From positions 1 through 58,751 of the forward strand of contig NZ_FQZV01000027.1 of the NCBI RefSeq assembly GCF_900142145.1: a stretch of 58,751 bases of DNA, given 5' to 3'. Below are positions 27,232 to 34,996 of the stretch, in pieces (position 1 is the stretch's first letter; each line of letters starts with the position of its first letter). Position numbers and translations under genes: made by a program. Source of the DNA: Geosporobacter subterraneus DSM 17957 (GTDB taxonomy: Bacteria; Bacillota; Clostridia; Peptostreptococcales; Thermotaleaceae). The notes under the pieces were generated by a model, which searched no databases, was not told the origin of the DNA, and worked only from the letters and a program-made list of their open reading frames with translations.

Positions 27232-28599
27232 ATGAAACTGAAAACAAAGCTTTTTGGAAGTACCTATAGTTTTAAGGATGTAAAAGAGGTTCTAGGGAAG
27301 GCAAATGAAGAAAAATCCGGGGATCAGCTGCTGGGAATCGCAGCCGGTTCAGTATCTGAGCGGGTTGCCGCCAAAGTTGTACTCAGCGAATTAACCTTAG
27401 AAGAGCTTAGAAAAAACCCAGTGATTCCTTATGAAGCAGATGAAGTCACAAGGGTCATTGATGACCTTGTAAATGAATCCATCTATAAGGAAATCAAAAA
27501 CTGGACTGTAGGCTATTTTCGTGAGTATATTTTGAATCATAAAACAACAGGGGCAGATATTTTAAGGGTAAGCAAAGCTCTGACAGGAGAAATGGTGGCT
27601 GCTGTAGCGAAGCTGATGTCCAATATGGATTTGGTCTATGGTGCCAGCAAAATCCGTGTTACAGGAAAGGCCAATTATGAAATCGGGAAACCGGGGACAT
27701 TATCCTTTCGCTTGCAGCCCAACCACCCGACGGATAGTATAGACGGTATCCTGGCCTCGATGATGGAAGGACTATCCTATGGCTGCGGAGATGCCATCAT
27801 TGGGATTAATCCGGTGGAGGACACGGTTGAGAATACAAAGCGGATTATGGACGCTATCCATGGTTTTATGGAAAAATGGCAGATTCCTACCCAAACCTGC
27901 GTGTTGTCCCATATATCCACCCAGATGCAGGCATTGCGGGAAGGAGCTCCAGTTTCAGTTTTCTTCCAGAGTGTAGCCGGTACGGAGGATGCCAATAAAG
28001 CCTTTGGTATTGACTATGTTTTAATTGACGAAGCTTTTCAACTGATTCAACGCCATGGAACAGCGCCGGGCCCCAATCTGATGTATTTTGAAACCGGTCA
28101 AGGCTCTGAAATGTCCCTTAACACCGACCACGGTGCCGATGAGATGACACTGGAAGCAAGAACCTATGGATTTGCAAAACGGTATAAGCCCTTCATGGTA
28201 AATAATGTTTCCGGGTTTATCGGGCCGGAGACTTTGTTCGATGGGAAACAGATTCTACGGGCCAATTTAGAAGATCATTTTATGGGGAAGCTGACGGGGC
28301 TCCCTATGGGGATGGCTCCCTGCTATACCAATCATGTGAATACAGACCAGAATGATCAGGAAACTGCCACCATGCTGCTGGCTATGGCAGGAGCAAACTA
28401 CTACATGGGTGTACCGGTAGGGGACGACGTAATGCTCAGCTATCAGGATACCAGCTACCACGATGATGCTACCCTCAGAGAACTATTAAATCTGAAGCCC
28501 GCTGAGGAATTCTTTCAATGGCTGATGGCGATGGGCATCATGGATCAGCGGGGAAGACTTACAGACCGAGCGGGGGATGCTTCCCTATTCTTAAAATAA
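27232..28599 (+). CDS. eutB2: EutB paralog with Ala at active-site position 362
   Basis: This is a second, full-length 455-residue EutB homolog that aligns without gaps to the first through the motifs examined. R160, Q162, N193 and E287 are kept (SFRLQPN, GINPVED, MYFETGQGSE), but position 362 is Ala: the local motif reads MGMAPCYTNH instead of MGVDACYTNH. Nearby pocket positions also differ (325 Asn for Thr, 327 Ser for Val, 304 Glu for Gln). The frame is intact and has a GGGAGG ribosome site, so it is not an ordinary pseudogene. It may use another amino alcohol, act as a structural or regulatory subunit, or be losing function. Only one eutC follows. The symbol is for convenience. Confidence 0.9.
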   Translation: MKLKTKLFGSTYSFKDVKEVLGKANEEKSGDQLLGIAAGSVSERVAAKVVLSELTLEELRKNPVIPYEADEVTRVIDDLVNESIYKEIKNWTVGYFREYILNHKTTGADILRVSKALTGEMVAAVAKLMSNMDLVYGASKIRVTGKANYEIGKPGTLSFRLQPNHPTDSIDGILASMMEGLSYGCGDAIIGINPVEDTVENTKRIMDAIHGFMEKWQIPTQTCVLSHISTQMQALREGAPVSVFFQSVAGTEDANKAFGIDYVLIDEAFQLIQRHGTAPGPNLMYFETGQGSEMSLNTDHGADEMTLEARTYGFAKRYKPFMVNNVSGFIGPETLFDGKQILRANLEDHFMGKLTGLPMGMAPCYTNHVNTDQNDQETATMLLAMAGANYYMGVPVGDDVMLSYQDTSYHDDATLRELLNLKPAEEFFQWLMAMGIMDQRGRLTDRAGDASLFLK

Positions 28600-28615
28600 T
28601 AAAGGGGTGAAATAT

Positions 28616-29500
28616 ATGATTTCTGAGAAAGACTTAAAGAAAGTCATTGAGCAAGTTTTATTAGAACTTGGAGCTTCCGGGGCGAAGGAGACCTGCAGTA
28701 TATCAGAGGAAGCTGCAGAGCAGGTGCAGGCTATAGAAGAAGCACTGCCGGATATTACGGCAGTGGATTTGAAGAAGCAGGTACTGGTACCCCAGCCTGA
28801 GAATCTGGAAGGACTGCTGAAAATGAAAGAAACCACACCGGCGAGAATCGGGGTTTGGCGGGCAGGCCCAAGATACAAAACAGAGACACTGTTGCGGTTC
28901 AGAGCCGATCATGCAGTTGCCATGGATGCAGTATTTAGTGATGTATCGGAGGAGTTTTTACAGGAGATGAACCTGTTTCCCATCAAGACCAAGTGCAGAA
29001 ACAAAGACGAGTATCTGACAAGACCAGACTTAGGGAGAAAATTTGAAGAAGAAGAACTGGAAGTGCTCCGCAAAAACTGTGTGAAAAAGCCTCAGGTACA
29101 GATCTATGTGTCCGACGGTCTCAGCTCTACAGCTATCGAAGCCAATATACGGGATATTCTTCCGGCTATTCAGCAGGGCCTGGAGGGCTACGGTGTGAAA
29201 ATGGGAACCCCTTTCTTTGTGAAATACGGCAGAGTACCGGCTATGGATGTAATCTCAGAAACTCTGGAAGCAGAGGTAACCTGTGTATTGATCGGAGAGC
29301 GTCCCGGATTGGCTACTGGAGAAAGCATGAGTGCCTATATGGCCTACAAGGCAGAGGTAAATATGCCGGAGGCCAGAAGAACAGTAGTTTCCAATATTCA
29401 TAAGGGGGGTACGCCAGCGGTTGAAGCCGGAGCCCATATTGCACATATTTTAAAGCTTATGCTGGACAAAAAAGCCAGCGGCCTAGATCTAAAACTATAA
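28616..29500 (+). CDS. eutC: Ethanolamine ammonia-lyase, small subunit
   Basis: EutC forms the lyase with EutB and helps bind the corrin. The 294-residue protein opens with an amphipathic helix (ISEKDLKKVIEQVLLEL) of the type that targets cargo into microcompartments. After a linker, the EutC core starts at about residue 75 (ARIGVWRAGPRYKTETLLRFRADHA), with corrin-side motifs VQIYVSDGLSSTA and CVLIGERPGLATGESMSAYM. ATG 28616 is favoured over GTG 28607, which lies in the AAAGGGGTG ribosome site. Confidence 0.95.
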   Translation: MISEKDLKKVIEQVLLELGASGAKETCSISEEAAEQVQAIEEALPDITAVDLKKQVLVPQPENLEGLLKMKETTPARIGVWRAGPRYKTETLLRFRADHAVAMDAVFSDVSEEFLQEMNLFPIKTKCRNKDEYLTRPDLGRKFEEEELEVLRKNCVKKPQVQIYVSDGLSSTAIEANIRDILPAIQQGLEGYGVKMGTPFFVKYGRVPAMDVISETLEAEVTCVLIGERPGLATGESMSAYMAYKAEVNMPEARRTVVSNIHKGGTPAVEAGAHIAHILKLMLDKKASGLDLKL

Positions 29501-29526
29501 ATTAGGTATGAAGTGGAGGGAGTATT

Positions 29527-30180
29527 ATGAGAAATGATCCGATTCGTGCAAAGGTTCTAAGCGCAAAGCTGATTTCGAATGTGAGCCCAGATTTGGCAGC
29601 ATCCTTTAACCTGCAGCCTCAGCACAGAGCCATAGGCTTGCTCACTACTGACATTGATGATGTATCCTACACTGCATTAGATGAAGCAACCAAGAAGGCA
29701 GATGTACAGGTGGTCTATGCCAAGTCCTTCTATGGCGGTGCCGCCAACGCCAACACAAAGCTGGCCGGTGAATTTATAGGCATCCTGGCAGGCCCTAATC
29801 CGGCAGAGGTTCGAAGCGGCCTAAACGCTGCCATAGAATTTATTGAAAATGAAGCCTGCTTCTATAGTGCCAATGACGAGGATACTATTGCCTATTACGC
29901 TCAGTGCATATCCAGAACCGGTTCCTATCTGTCTTCCGTAGCTGGGATCGAAGAAGGGGGAGCACTGGCCTACCTGATTGCTCCGCCCATGGAAGCGATG
30001 TATGCTTTAGATGCAGCATTGAAGGCCGCAGACGTGAAATTGGCCGCCTTTTATGGACCGCCTTCTGAGACCAACTTTGGCGGGGGATTGCTAACCGGCA
30101 GTCAATCAGCCTGTAAAGCAGCCTGTGATGCTTTTGCTTCAGCGGTTCAATTTGTAGCAGATAATCCTACCAAATTCTAA
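29527..30180 (+). CDS. eutL: Trimeric shell protein EutL
   Basis: EutL is a tandem-BMC pseudohexameric shell trimer whose central pore may be gated by ethanolamine. The 217-residue length is typical. Typical motifs are HRAIGLLTTDIDDVSYTALD in the first half and GGALAYLIAPPMEAMYALDA in the second, and the tail ends FGGGLLTGSQSACKAAC. GGAGGGAG precedes the ATG. Confidence 0.95.
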   Translation: MRNDPIRAKVLSAKLISNVSPDLAASFNLQPQHRAIGLLTTDIDDVSYTALDEATKKADVQVVYAKSFYGGAANANTKLAGEFIGILAGPNPAEVRSGLNAAIEFIENEACFYSANDEDTIAYYAQCISRTGSYLSSVAGIEEGGALAYLIAPPMEAMYALDAALKAADVKLAAFYGPPSETNFGGGLLTGSQSACKAACDAFASAVQFVADNPTKF

Positions 30181-30207
30181 TAAAGTACCCCGGACTGGGT
30201 GGTGAAA

Positions 30208-30777
30208 ATGATGAAGGGTTACGCGCTGGGTTTGGTAGAGAGCCTGGGTTATGTGGGGGCTGTAGAGGCCGCAGATGTATGCATGAAGGCAGCAAATGTT
30301 TCTTTGATCGACTGTGAAATAGTGACCGGGGGCCTGGTGACCATTAAGATATCAGGGGAAGTTGGGGCTGTTAAAGCAGCCATCGATGCAGCGGAGGCGG
30401 CGGTCAGGAAAGTAGGAACACTTGTATCTACGCATGTAATCCCCAGACCATCTACAGAATTGTATAAAATACTGAACAGACAGGAGGAAAGTCCTGTTGA
30501 TGCAATACAAAAACCGGAAGAATTGCAGGATAGGCAGGAGCAGGAAGAGGCACCGGTGGAAGCGGTACAGGGGTCGGGAAACACCGAGTATACAGGTAGT
30601 TCAACTGAATATGAGCAGAAGTCAGAAGAGGTTTTGAGAGCCATGAAGGTGGTAGAATTGCGAACCCTGGCCCGGCAAATTCCACATATGCCGATAGATC
30701 GAAATGATATTAAGTTCGCCAAAAAAGAAGAATTGATTGATGCCATATTATCCTGCTATAGAAAGGAGGAGTGCTAA
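30208..30777 (+). CDS. EutK-like BMC shell protein with SAP/Rho_N-like tail
   Basis: The 189-residue protein has one BMC domain (about 1-90: YALGLVESLGYVGAVEAADV, ending HVIPRPS). A Glu/Gln/Pro-rich linker follows (about 95-145), then a basic C-terminal segment with LRTLARQIP and KKEELIDAILSCY, which resembles the small SAP or Rho N-terminal nucleic-acid-binding fold. Enteric EutK also has a BMC domain plus a nucleic-acid-binding-like tail, but of another fold. ATG 30208 is chosen after GGGTGGTG; an in-frame GTG at 30199 would add three residues. Its stop overlaps the eutE start by one base. Confidence 0.82.
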   Translation: MMKGYALGLVESLGYVGAVEAADVCMKAANVSLIDCEIVTGGLVTIKISGEVGAVKAAIDAAEAAVRKVGTLVSTHVIPRPSTELYKILNRQEESPVDAIQKPEELQDRQEQEEAPVEAVQGSGNTEYTGSSTEYEQKSEEVLRAMKVVELRTLARQIPHMPIDRNDIKFAKKEELIDAILSCYRKEEC

Positions 30778-32225
30778 TGGAACAGCTTCGTGACAGAGAC
30801 CTTCGATCCATACAGCAGGCCAGAGACTTAGTGTTGGCTTCTAAGGCTGCACAGAGAAGCTTTGCAGAATTTGATCAGGTGAGCATTGACAGGATTGTAG
30901 GTGCTATGGCTGCTGCTGCAGAAAAGGCCTCAGACAGACTGGCAAAAATGGCAGCAGAAGAAACGGGCTTTGGCAGATATGAAGATAAAATTATTAAAAA
31001 CCTATTTGCCAGCAAGGCGGTTTATGAATATATCAAGGATATGAAAACCATCGGGATCATTCGGGAGGACAAAGAGGAGAAAATCGTAGAAATCGGATCA
31101 CCCGTAGGGGTGATTGCAGCCATGATTCCCTCCACCAATCCTACCTCTACTACCATCTATAAGGCACTGATTGCCTTAAAAGCAGGGAATGGAATTGTAT
31201 TTAGCCCCCATCCTGCAGCTGTAAAGTGTACCATGGAGGCAGCGGCTTTACTCCATGAGGCAGCGCTACAGGCTGGCGCGCCGGAAGGATTGATCGGATG
31301 CATGGATCTGCCTACTATGGAGGGAAGCAGAGAGTTGATGGCCCATCAGGACGTGGCTTTAATACTGGCTACAGGTGGTTCTGCCTTGGTAAAAGCCGCT
31401 TATAGTTCCGGGACCCCTGCATTAGGGGTTGGACCGGGGAACGTACCCGCTTACATTGAGGGCTCTGCAGACATCCCCATGGCAGTAAAACGAATTTTTG
31501 AAAGTAAAACCTTTGACAATGGAACCATCTGTGCATCGGAGCAGGCGGTCATCACCGAGAAGGGGATCGAGGAGCGAGTACGGGAAGAAATCATAAAGCA
31601 GGGAGGCTATTTTCTGCGGGGAGAAGAGATTTCGAGGGTAGCTGCTGTGATTCAGAAGCCCGGCGGCGGCCTAAATTCCAAAATCGTAGGCCAGTCGGCA
31701 AAGACTATAGCAGCTATGGCAGGAATCAGCGTACCGGAGGAAACCCGGGTATTGCTCTGTGAGCAAAAAGGTGTGGGAAAGGACTATCCTTTCTCTATGG
31801 AAAAACTCTCGCCTATCCTGGCCTTTTATGTAGAGGAGGATTGGCATAGGGCCTGTGAGCGGTGTATTGAGCTCTTAAACTATGGGGGGTTGGGCCATTC
31901 CCTTGTGATTCATTCTAATAACGAAGCCATCATCAGAGAATTTGCACTAAAAAAGCCGGTCTATAGGATTTTGGTGAACACTTCCTCCTCCCACGGAGCC
32001 ATAGGTGCTACCACCAGCTTAGCTCCGTCTTTGACGCTGGGCTGCGGTACCATTGGCGGCAGTGCTACTTCAGACAATGTAAGCCCTATGCACTTGATTA
32101 ACAAAAAAAGGATGGTATACGGGATCAGAGAGGTCGAAGACCTAAAATCCAAAGCCAAGGGTTTGGATGAGAGGGACCTGGAATATATCACCAGGCTTGT
32201 CTTGGAACAACTAAAAAAAATGTAA
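30777..32225 (+). CDS. eutE: Acetaldehyde dehydrogenase (acylating) EutE
   Basis: EutE oxidises acetaldehyde with NAD and CoA to acetyl-CoA in the compartment lumen. The 482 residues include the nucleotide-binding part (GSPVGVIAAMIPSTNPTSTT), the catalytic Cys at about 251 (NGTICASEQ) and GGLGHSLVIHS. The C-terminus (DLEYITRLVLEQLKKM) is an amphipathic helix like known encapsulation peptides. ATG 30777 lies 8 bases after AAAGGAGG; the GTG at 30771 is too close. Confidence 0.94.
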   Translation: MEQLRDRDLRSIQQARDLVLASKAAQRSFAEFDQVSIDRIVGAMAAAAEKASDRLAKMAAEETGFGRYEDKIIKNLFASKAVYEYIKDMKTIGIIREDKEEKIVEIGSPVGVIAAMIPSTNPTSTTIYKALIALKAGNGIVFSPHPAAVKCTMEAAALLHEAALQAGAPEGLIGCMDLPTMEGSRELMAHQDVALILATGGSALVKAAYSSGTPALGVGPGNVPAYIEGSADIPMAVKRIFESKTFDNGTICASEQAVITEKGIEERVREEIIKQGGYFLRGEEISRVAAVIQKPGGGLNSKIVGQSAKTIAAMAGISVPEETRVLLCEQKGVGKDYPFSMEKLSPILAFYVEEDWHRACERCIELLNYGGLGHSLVIHSNNEAIIREFALKKPVYRILVNTSSSHGAIGATTSLAPSLTLGCGTIGGSATSDNVSPMHLINKKRMVYGIREVEDLKSKAKGLDERDLEYITRLVLEQLKKM

Positions 32226-32240
32226 AAGGAGGCAGTTCAA

Positions 32241-32525
32241 ATGGCAAATATGAATGCATTAGGTATGATTGAAACGAAAGGTCTAGTAGGCTCCATTGAG
32301 GCAGCAGATGCAATGGTAAAGGCAGCCAACGTTACACTGCTTGGAAAGGTGCATGTAGGCGGGGGCTTGGTAACCGTCATGGTAAGAGGAGACGTAGGGG
32401 CAGTAAAGGCTGCTACCGATGCAGGGGCAGCAGCAGCGGAAAGAGTTGGAGAGCTGGTTTCGGTGCACGTAATTCCAAGACCTCACAATGAGGTAGAAGT
32501 AATCCTGCCGAAGGTTGAAGGGTAG
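32241..32525 (+). CDS. eutM: Hexameric shell protein EutM (copy 1)
   Basis: A single-BMC-domain, 94-residue shell hexamer. The sequence is of the EutM/PduA type: [20 protein letters not shown] at the start, [20 protein letters not shown] in the core and [11 protein letters not shown] at the C-terminus. It is about 90% identical by eye to the copy at 37197. AAAGGAGGCAG precedes the ATG. A GC-rich hairpin follows the stop. Confidence 0.95.
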   Translation: MANMNALGMIETKGLVGSIEAADAMVKAANVTLLGKVHVGGGLVTVMVRGDVGAVKAATDAGAAAAERVGELVSVHVIPRPHNEVEVILPKVEG

Positions 32526-32532
32526 CTCTCAT

Positions 32533-32554
32533 CCCGGGCTAGTATTCGCCCGGG
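32533..32554 (+). other. GC-rich hairpin between eutM1 and eutT
   Basis: CCCGGGC (32533-32539) pairs with GCCCGGG (32548-32554). No T-run follows, so it is more likely an mRNA stabiliser that protects the upstream shell message than a terminator. Confidence 0.6.
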
Positions 32555-32584
32555 AGCCAAACCTTCTGAAAAGGAAGTGATGAA

Positions 32585-33337
32585 ATGAGCGTATTAACAG
32601 AATCTGCTTTGAGGAGCCAGCTGAAACATCAAAAAACAGATCGTTATGTAGTGAGTCCCGATATATTGATTACCCCCTCCGCACGCCAATATCTGAAGGA
32701 TAAAAACATTGAACTGGTGGTAGAAGCTGCATCAAAGGAAGGGATCCAAGAACATCAGCAAAGGCAGGAAGTGGAGAAGGGATTTCAACCTAAGTATATC
32801 TGTGGCACTACAGGAGGCTACTTTGAAAAAAAACCGGAGTATATGACGCAGCTTTACGGCAATAAGCTGGTATATAAGGATCATCCGCGTATTATCTTAA
32901 GGGGCAGGCTGGACAGCCTGCAGTCCAAAACATTAGAGCTTCAGTGCCTGGCCCATAAGAGTAAGGTCGATCAGCTCCGCAAAGATCTGGAGGAGGTACT
33001 GCAGCTGCTGCGAAACATTTTGCGGGCAGAGGTTTTAGAAGAGGCTCTGCCAACAGTTTCCCTTTTTGGCTATCAGGAGGATATGCTGAGAGAAATTTCT
33101 CATCATCCCCAGAAGTTCTTTGACTTTGGACATATCGTGCCCAGATATGATATGGGAGAATTGGTGATTGGCCTCAACAGCCTGCGGAGCGCGGTACGGG
33201 AGGTAGAGCTGGCAGCCATTCAGGCTTTTAAAAAAGAAGAAACTGTAGAGAGGCAGGATATTCTTCAGGCATTAAACCGACTGAGCAGCGGGGTGTACAT
33301 CCTGATGTGCCGATGTGTCGGCGGCTTTTATAAATAG
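32585..33337 (+). CDS. eutT: EutT-type corrinoid adenosyltransferase
   Basis: EutT makes adenosylcobalamin for EutBC. The 250-residue protein starts with an ITPSARQY module (about residues 20-48), followed by the helical adenosyltransferase core (from about 75), with conserved EVLEEALPTVSLFGYQEDMLREISHHPQKFF and DMGELVIGLNSLR-type stretches. The HX11CCX2C metal motif of enteric EutT is absent, in line with the metal-independent EutT class described in Listeria and other Firmicutes. GAAAAGGAAGTGATGAA precedes the start. Confidence 0.86.
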   Translation: MSVLTESALRSQLKHQKTDRYVVSPDILITPSARQYLKDKNIELVVEAASKEGIQEHQQRQEVEKGFQPKYICGTTGGYFEKKPEYMTQLYGNKLVYKDHPRIILRGRLDSLQSKTLELQCLAHKSKVDQLRKDLEEVLQLLRNILRAEVLEEALPTVSLFGYQEDMLREISHHPQKFFDFGHIVPRYDMGELVIGLNSLRSAVREVELAAIQAFKKEETVERQDILQALNRLSSGVYILMCRCVGGFYK

Positions 33338-33349
33338 GGGGATCGCTTC

Positions 33350-33982
33350 ATGGATGAAAGAAAAATGCGGATGATTATTGAAAAGGTAATAGAAAAAATG
33401 GAAGAGCAGAGCAGTATTCCGGTAGAGGCCTCGGGAAGACATGTACATTTAAGCAAAGAACATGTGCGGCAGCTCTTTGGCGATGATCGTCATTTAAGTA
33501 TCAAAAAAGAGCTGTCGCAGCCAAAACAAGTTCAATATAACCAACGGGTGACCCTGATAGGACCCAAAGGAATTATTCAAGGAGTGACCCTGTTAGGGCC
33601 GGCTAGAGGAAATACACAGATTGAATTGACGAAAACCGATGCCCTGAAGCTGGGAATCGATCCGCCGGTCCGTGAATCCGGAGATTTACAGGGGAGTGCT
33701 TCTTTATGGATTGCTGGGGAAAGAGGAGTTGTTTTAGCAGAAGAAAGCACCATCCTTGCCAAGAGGCATATCCATATGGAGCCGGCAGATGCCCAGCGCC
33801 TTCAGGTAGAGGATCGACAAAAAGTAGCGGTCAGAATCATGACCAACCGGCCTGTGATCTTTGAGGATGTTACAGTACGAGTACATGAGAACTATCGGCT
33901 GAGTATGCACATTGACTATGACGAGGCAAATGCATGCAATTATGTACCGGGAACCCGGGGAAAAATTATTTCAATAGATTAG
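33350..33982 (+). CDS. pduL: PduL-type phosphotransacylase
   Basis: PduL converts acetyl-CoA and phosphate into acetyl phosphate and free CoA, recycling CoA inside the compartment; it stands in for EutD here. The 210-residue protein begins with an encapsulation-type helix (MRMIIEKVIEKM). Two beta-barrel halves then carry the zinc-ligand motifs ASGRHVHLS and AKRHIHM and the late His/Asp motif HIDYDEANAC. The ATG at 33350 follows GGGGGATCGCTTC. Confidence 0.93.
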   Translation: MDERKMRMIIEKVIEKMEEQSSIPVEASGRHVHLSKEHVRQLFGDDRHLSIKKELSQPKQVQYNQRVTLIGPKGIIQGVTLLGPARGNTQIELTKTDALKLGIDPPVRESGDLQGSASLWIAGERGVVLAEESTILAKRHIHMEPADAQRLQVEDRQKVAVRIMTNRPVIFEDVTVRVHENYRLSMHIDYDEANACNYVPGTRGKIISID

Positions 33983-34012
33983 GAAGTGTTGATAGATAAG
34001 GATGTGAGTCCT

Positions 34013-34708
34013 ATGGAGCTTGCGAAATTGATAGAAAGAATTACTACAGAAGTATTAAAGCAGTTAAAAGAGGAAAAAGAAGGGCTGCGTACGAAAAAAA
34101 GGATTCTGTTATGGACAGAAAGACTGGAGGTCAAGGAGCAGGCAGCTGAAAAATTAAAGCTTCCATTGGAACTGTTGGAGGATCGGATACAGTTTAAGGG
34201 GCTGGAGGATTTAGAAACCTATGATGCAATCATCCTTCCGAAGCTTGAAGCTGGGGAAATGGTGCATATTGCTTTAGGGATACAGTTGGGGGAAACGGAG
34301 GCTTTGGCGGCTAAGGCACTGCTGCTGGGTAAGCGGATTTATGTGCTGCAGGAAGGCCTGGTCTTTAAGGCGCATAAGGCAACTACAGCACCAGGCTACT
34401 ATAAGCTGCTTCAGGATTATGAGGAGAGACTGGGAGCCTACGGCATTTCTGTAGTTTCCTGGGAGGGACTGCAGCTGGATGCTAAGAGTAGCCAATGTGC
34501 TGTACAGGCGACCCGGGAAAAAGCATTGGATTTAAAAGAGCGCCTCATCACAGAGTCTCGCATAGCAGAGCTTTTTTCCATGGGTTATCGGGAGATTCGG
34601 GTTACAAAAAATGCCATGATCACTCCCCTGGCAGTGGACTTTATAAAATCAAAGCAATTAAAAATCCTTCGGGGAATGGAAGGATTGGAGAAAGGAAGCG
34701 GCCTATGA
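34013..34708 (+). CDS. Eut-locus protein of unknown function with targeting helix and ITP module
   Basis: I do not recognise a proven function. The 231-residue protein opens with an amphipathic helix (MELAKLIERITTEVLKQL) like an encapsulation peptide. Its middle has a Rossmann/flavoprotein-like alternation (KKRILLWTERLEVKEQA, YDAIILPKLEAGEM, AAKALLLGKRIYVL) and it ends with GYREIRVTKNAMITPLAVDF, a module shared with EutT and the protein at 36903. It resembles the conserved hypothetical eut-operon proteins of Listeria and Clostridium, often with a flavoprotein fold. ATG 34013 is chosen after AAGGA; a GTG at 33986 lacks a ribosome site. It overlaps eutN by 4 bases. Confidence 0.7.
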   Translation: MELAKLIERITTEVLKQLKEEKEGLRTKKRILLWTERLEVKEQAAEKLKLPLELLEDRIQFKGLEDLETYDAIILPKLEAGEMVHIALGIQLGETEALAAKALLLGKRIYVLQEGLVFKAHKATTAPGYYKLLQDYEERLGAYGISVVSWEGLQLDAKSSQCAVQATREKALDLKERLITESRIAELFSMGYREIRVTKNAMITPLAVDFIKSKQLKILRGMEGLEKGSGL

Positions 34709-34977
34709 TTATCGGAAAAGTCATCGGAAATGTTTGGGCAACCCGAAAAGAAGAAGCTTTGAGAGGATTGAAGTTTCTTGTCGTTCAACCGCTGGACCGC
34801 TTCGGGAGCGATGGAGGCAGTACCCTGGTTGCGGTGGATATGATCGGAGCCGGTGTAGGGGAGCGGGTGCTGGTGGTTCAAGGCAGTTCAGCAAGAAGGA
34901 TAGAAGGTAAGGCAGAAGTACCGGTGGATGCTGCAGTTGTAGGAATTATTGACTCGGTGGAAATAGAATCACAGTAA
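34705..34977 (+). CDS. eutN: Pentameric shell vertex protein EutN
   Basis: EutN/CcmL proteins form the pentamers that close the shell corners. The 90-residue protein shows IIGKVIGNVWATRKEEALRG, the ADMIGAGVGERVLVVQGSSAR-type turn, and ends VDAAVVGIIDSVE. The ATG overlaps the preceding stop (ATGA). A longer frame back to 34495 reads through the previous gene in another phase and is not credible. Confidence 0.94.
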   Translation: MIIGKVIGNVWATRKEEALRGLKFLVVQPLDRFGSDGGSTLVAVDMIGAGVGERVLVVQGSSARRIEGKAEVPVDAAVVGIIDSVEIESQ

Positions 34978-34996
34978 AGGGAAGGAAGGTGCCCCG

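Noticed and set aside
30249-30746. Open frame of 165 codons opposite the EutK-like gene
   Set aside because: It is Ser/Thr/Ala-rich, as expected for the complement of Ala/Val/Glu codons, with no ribosome site.
32533-32554. Terminator between eutM1 and eutT
   Set aside because: The strong hairpin lacks any T-run, and the genes beyond clearly belong to the operon.
34495-34704. 70-codon N-terminal extension of EutN
   Set aside because: It overlaps the upstream gene in another frame; EutN proteins start at MIIGKVIG and the ATG at 34705 has coupling context.
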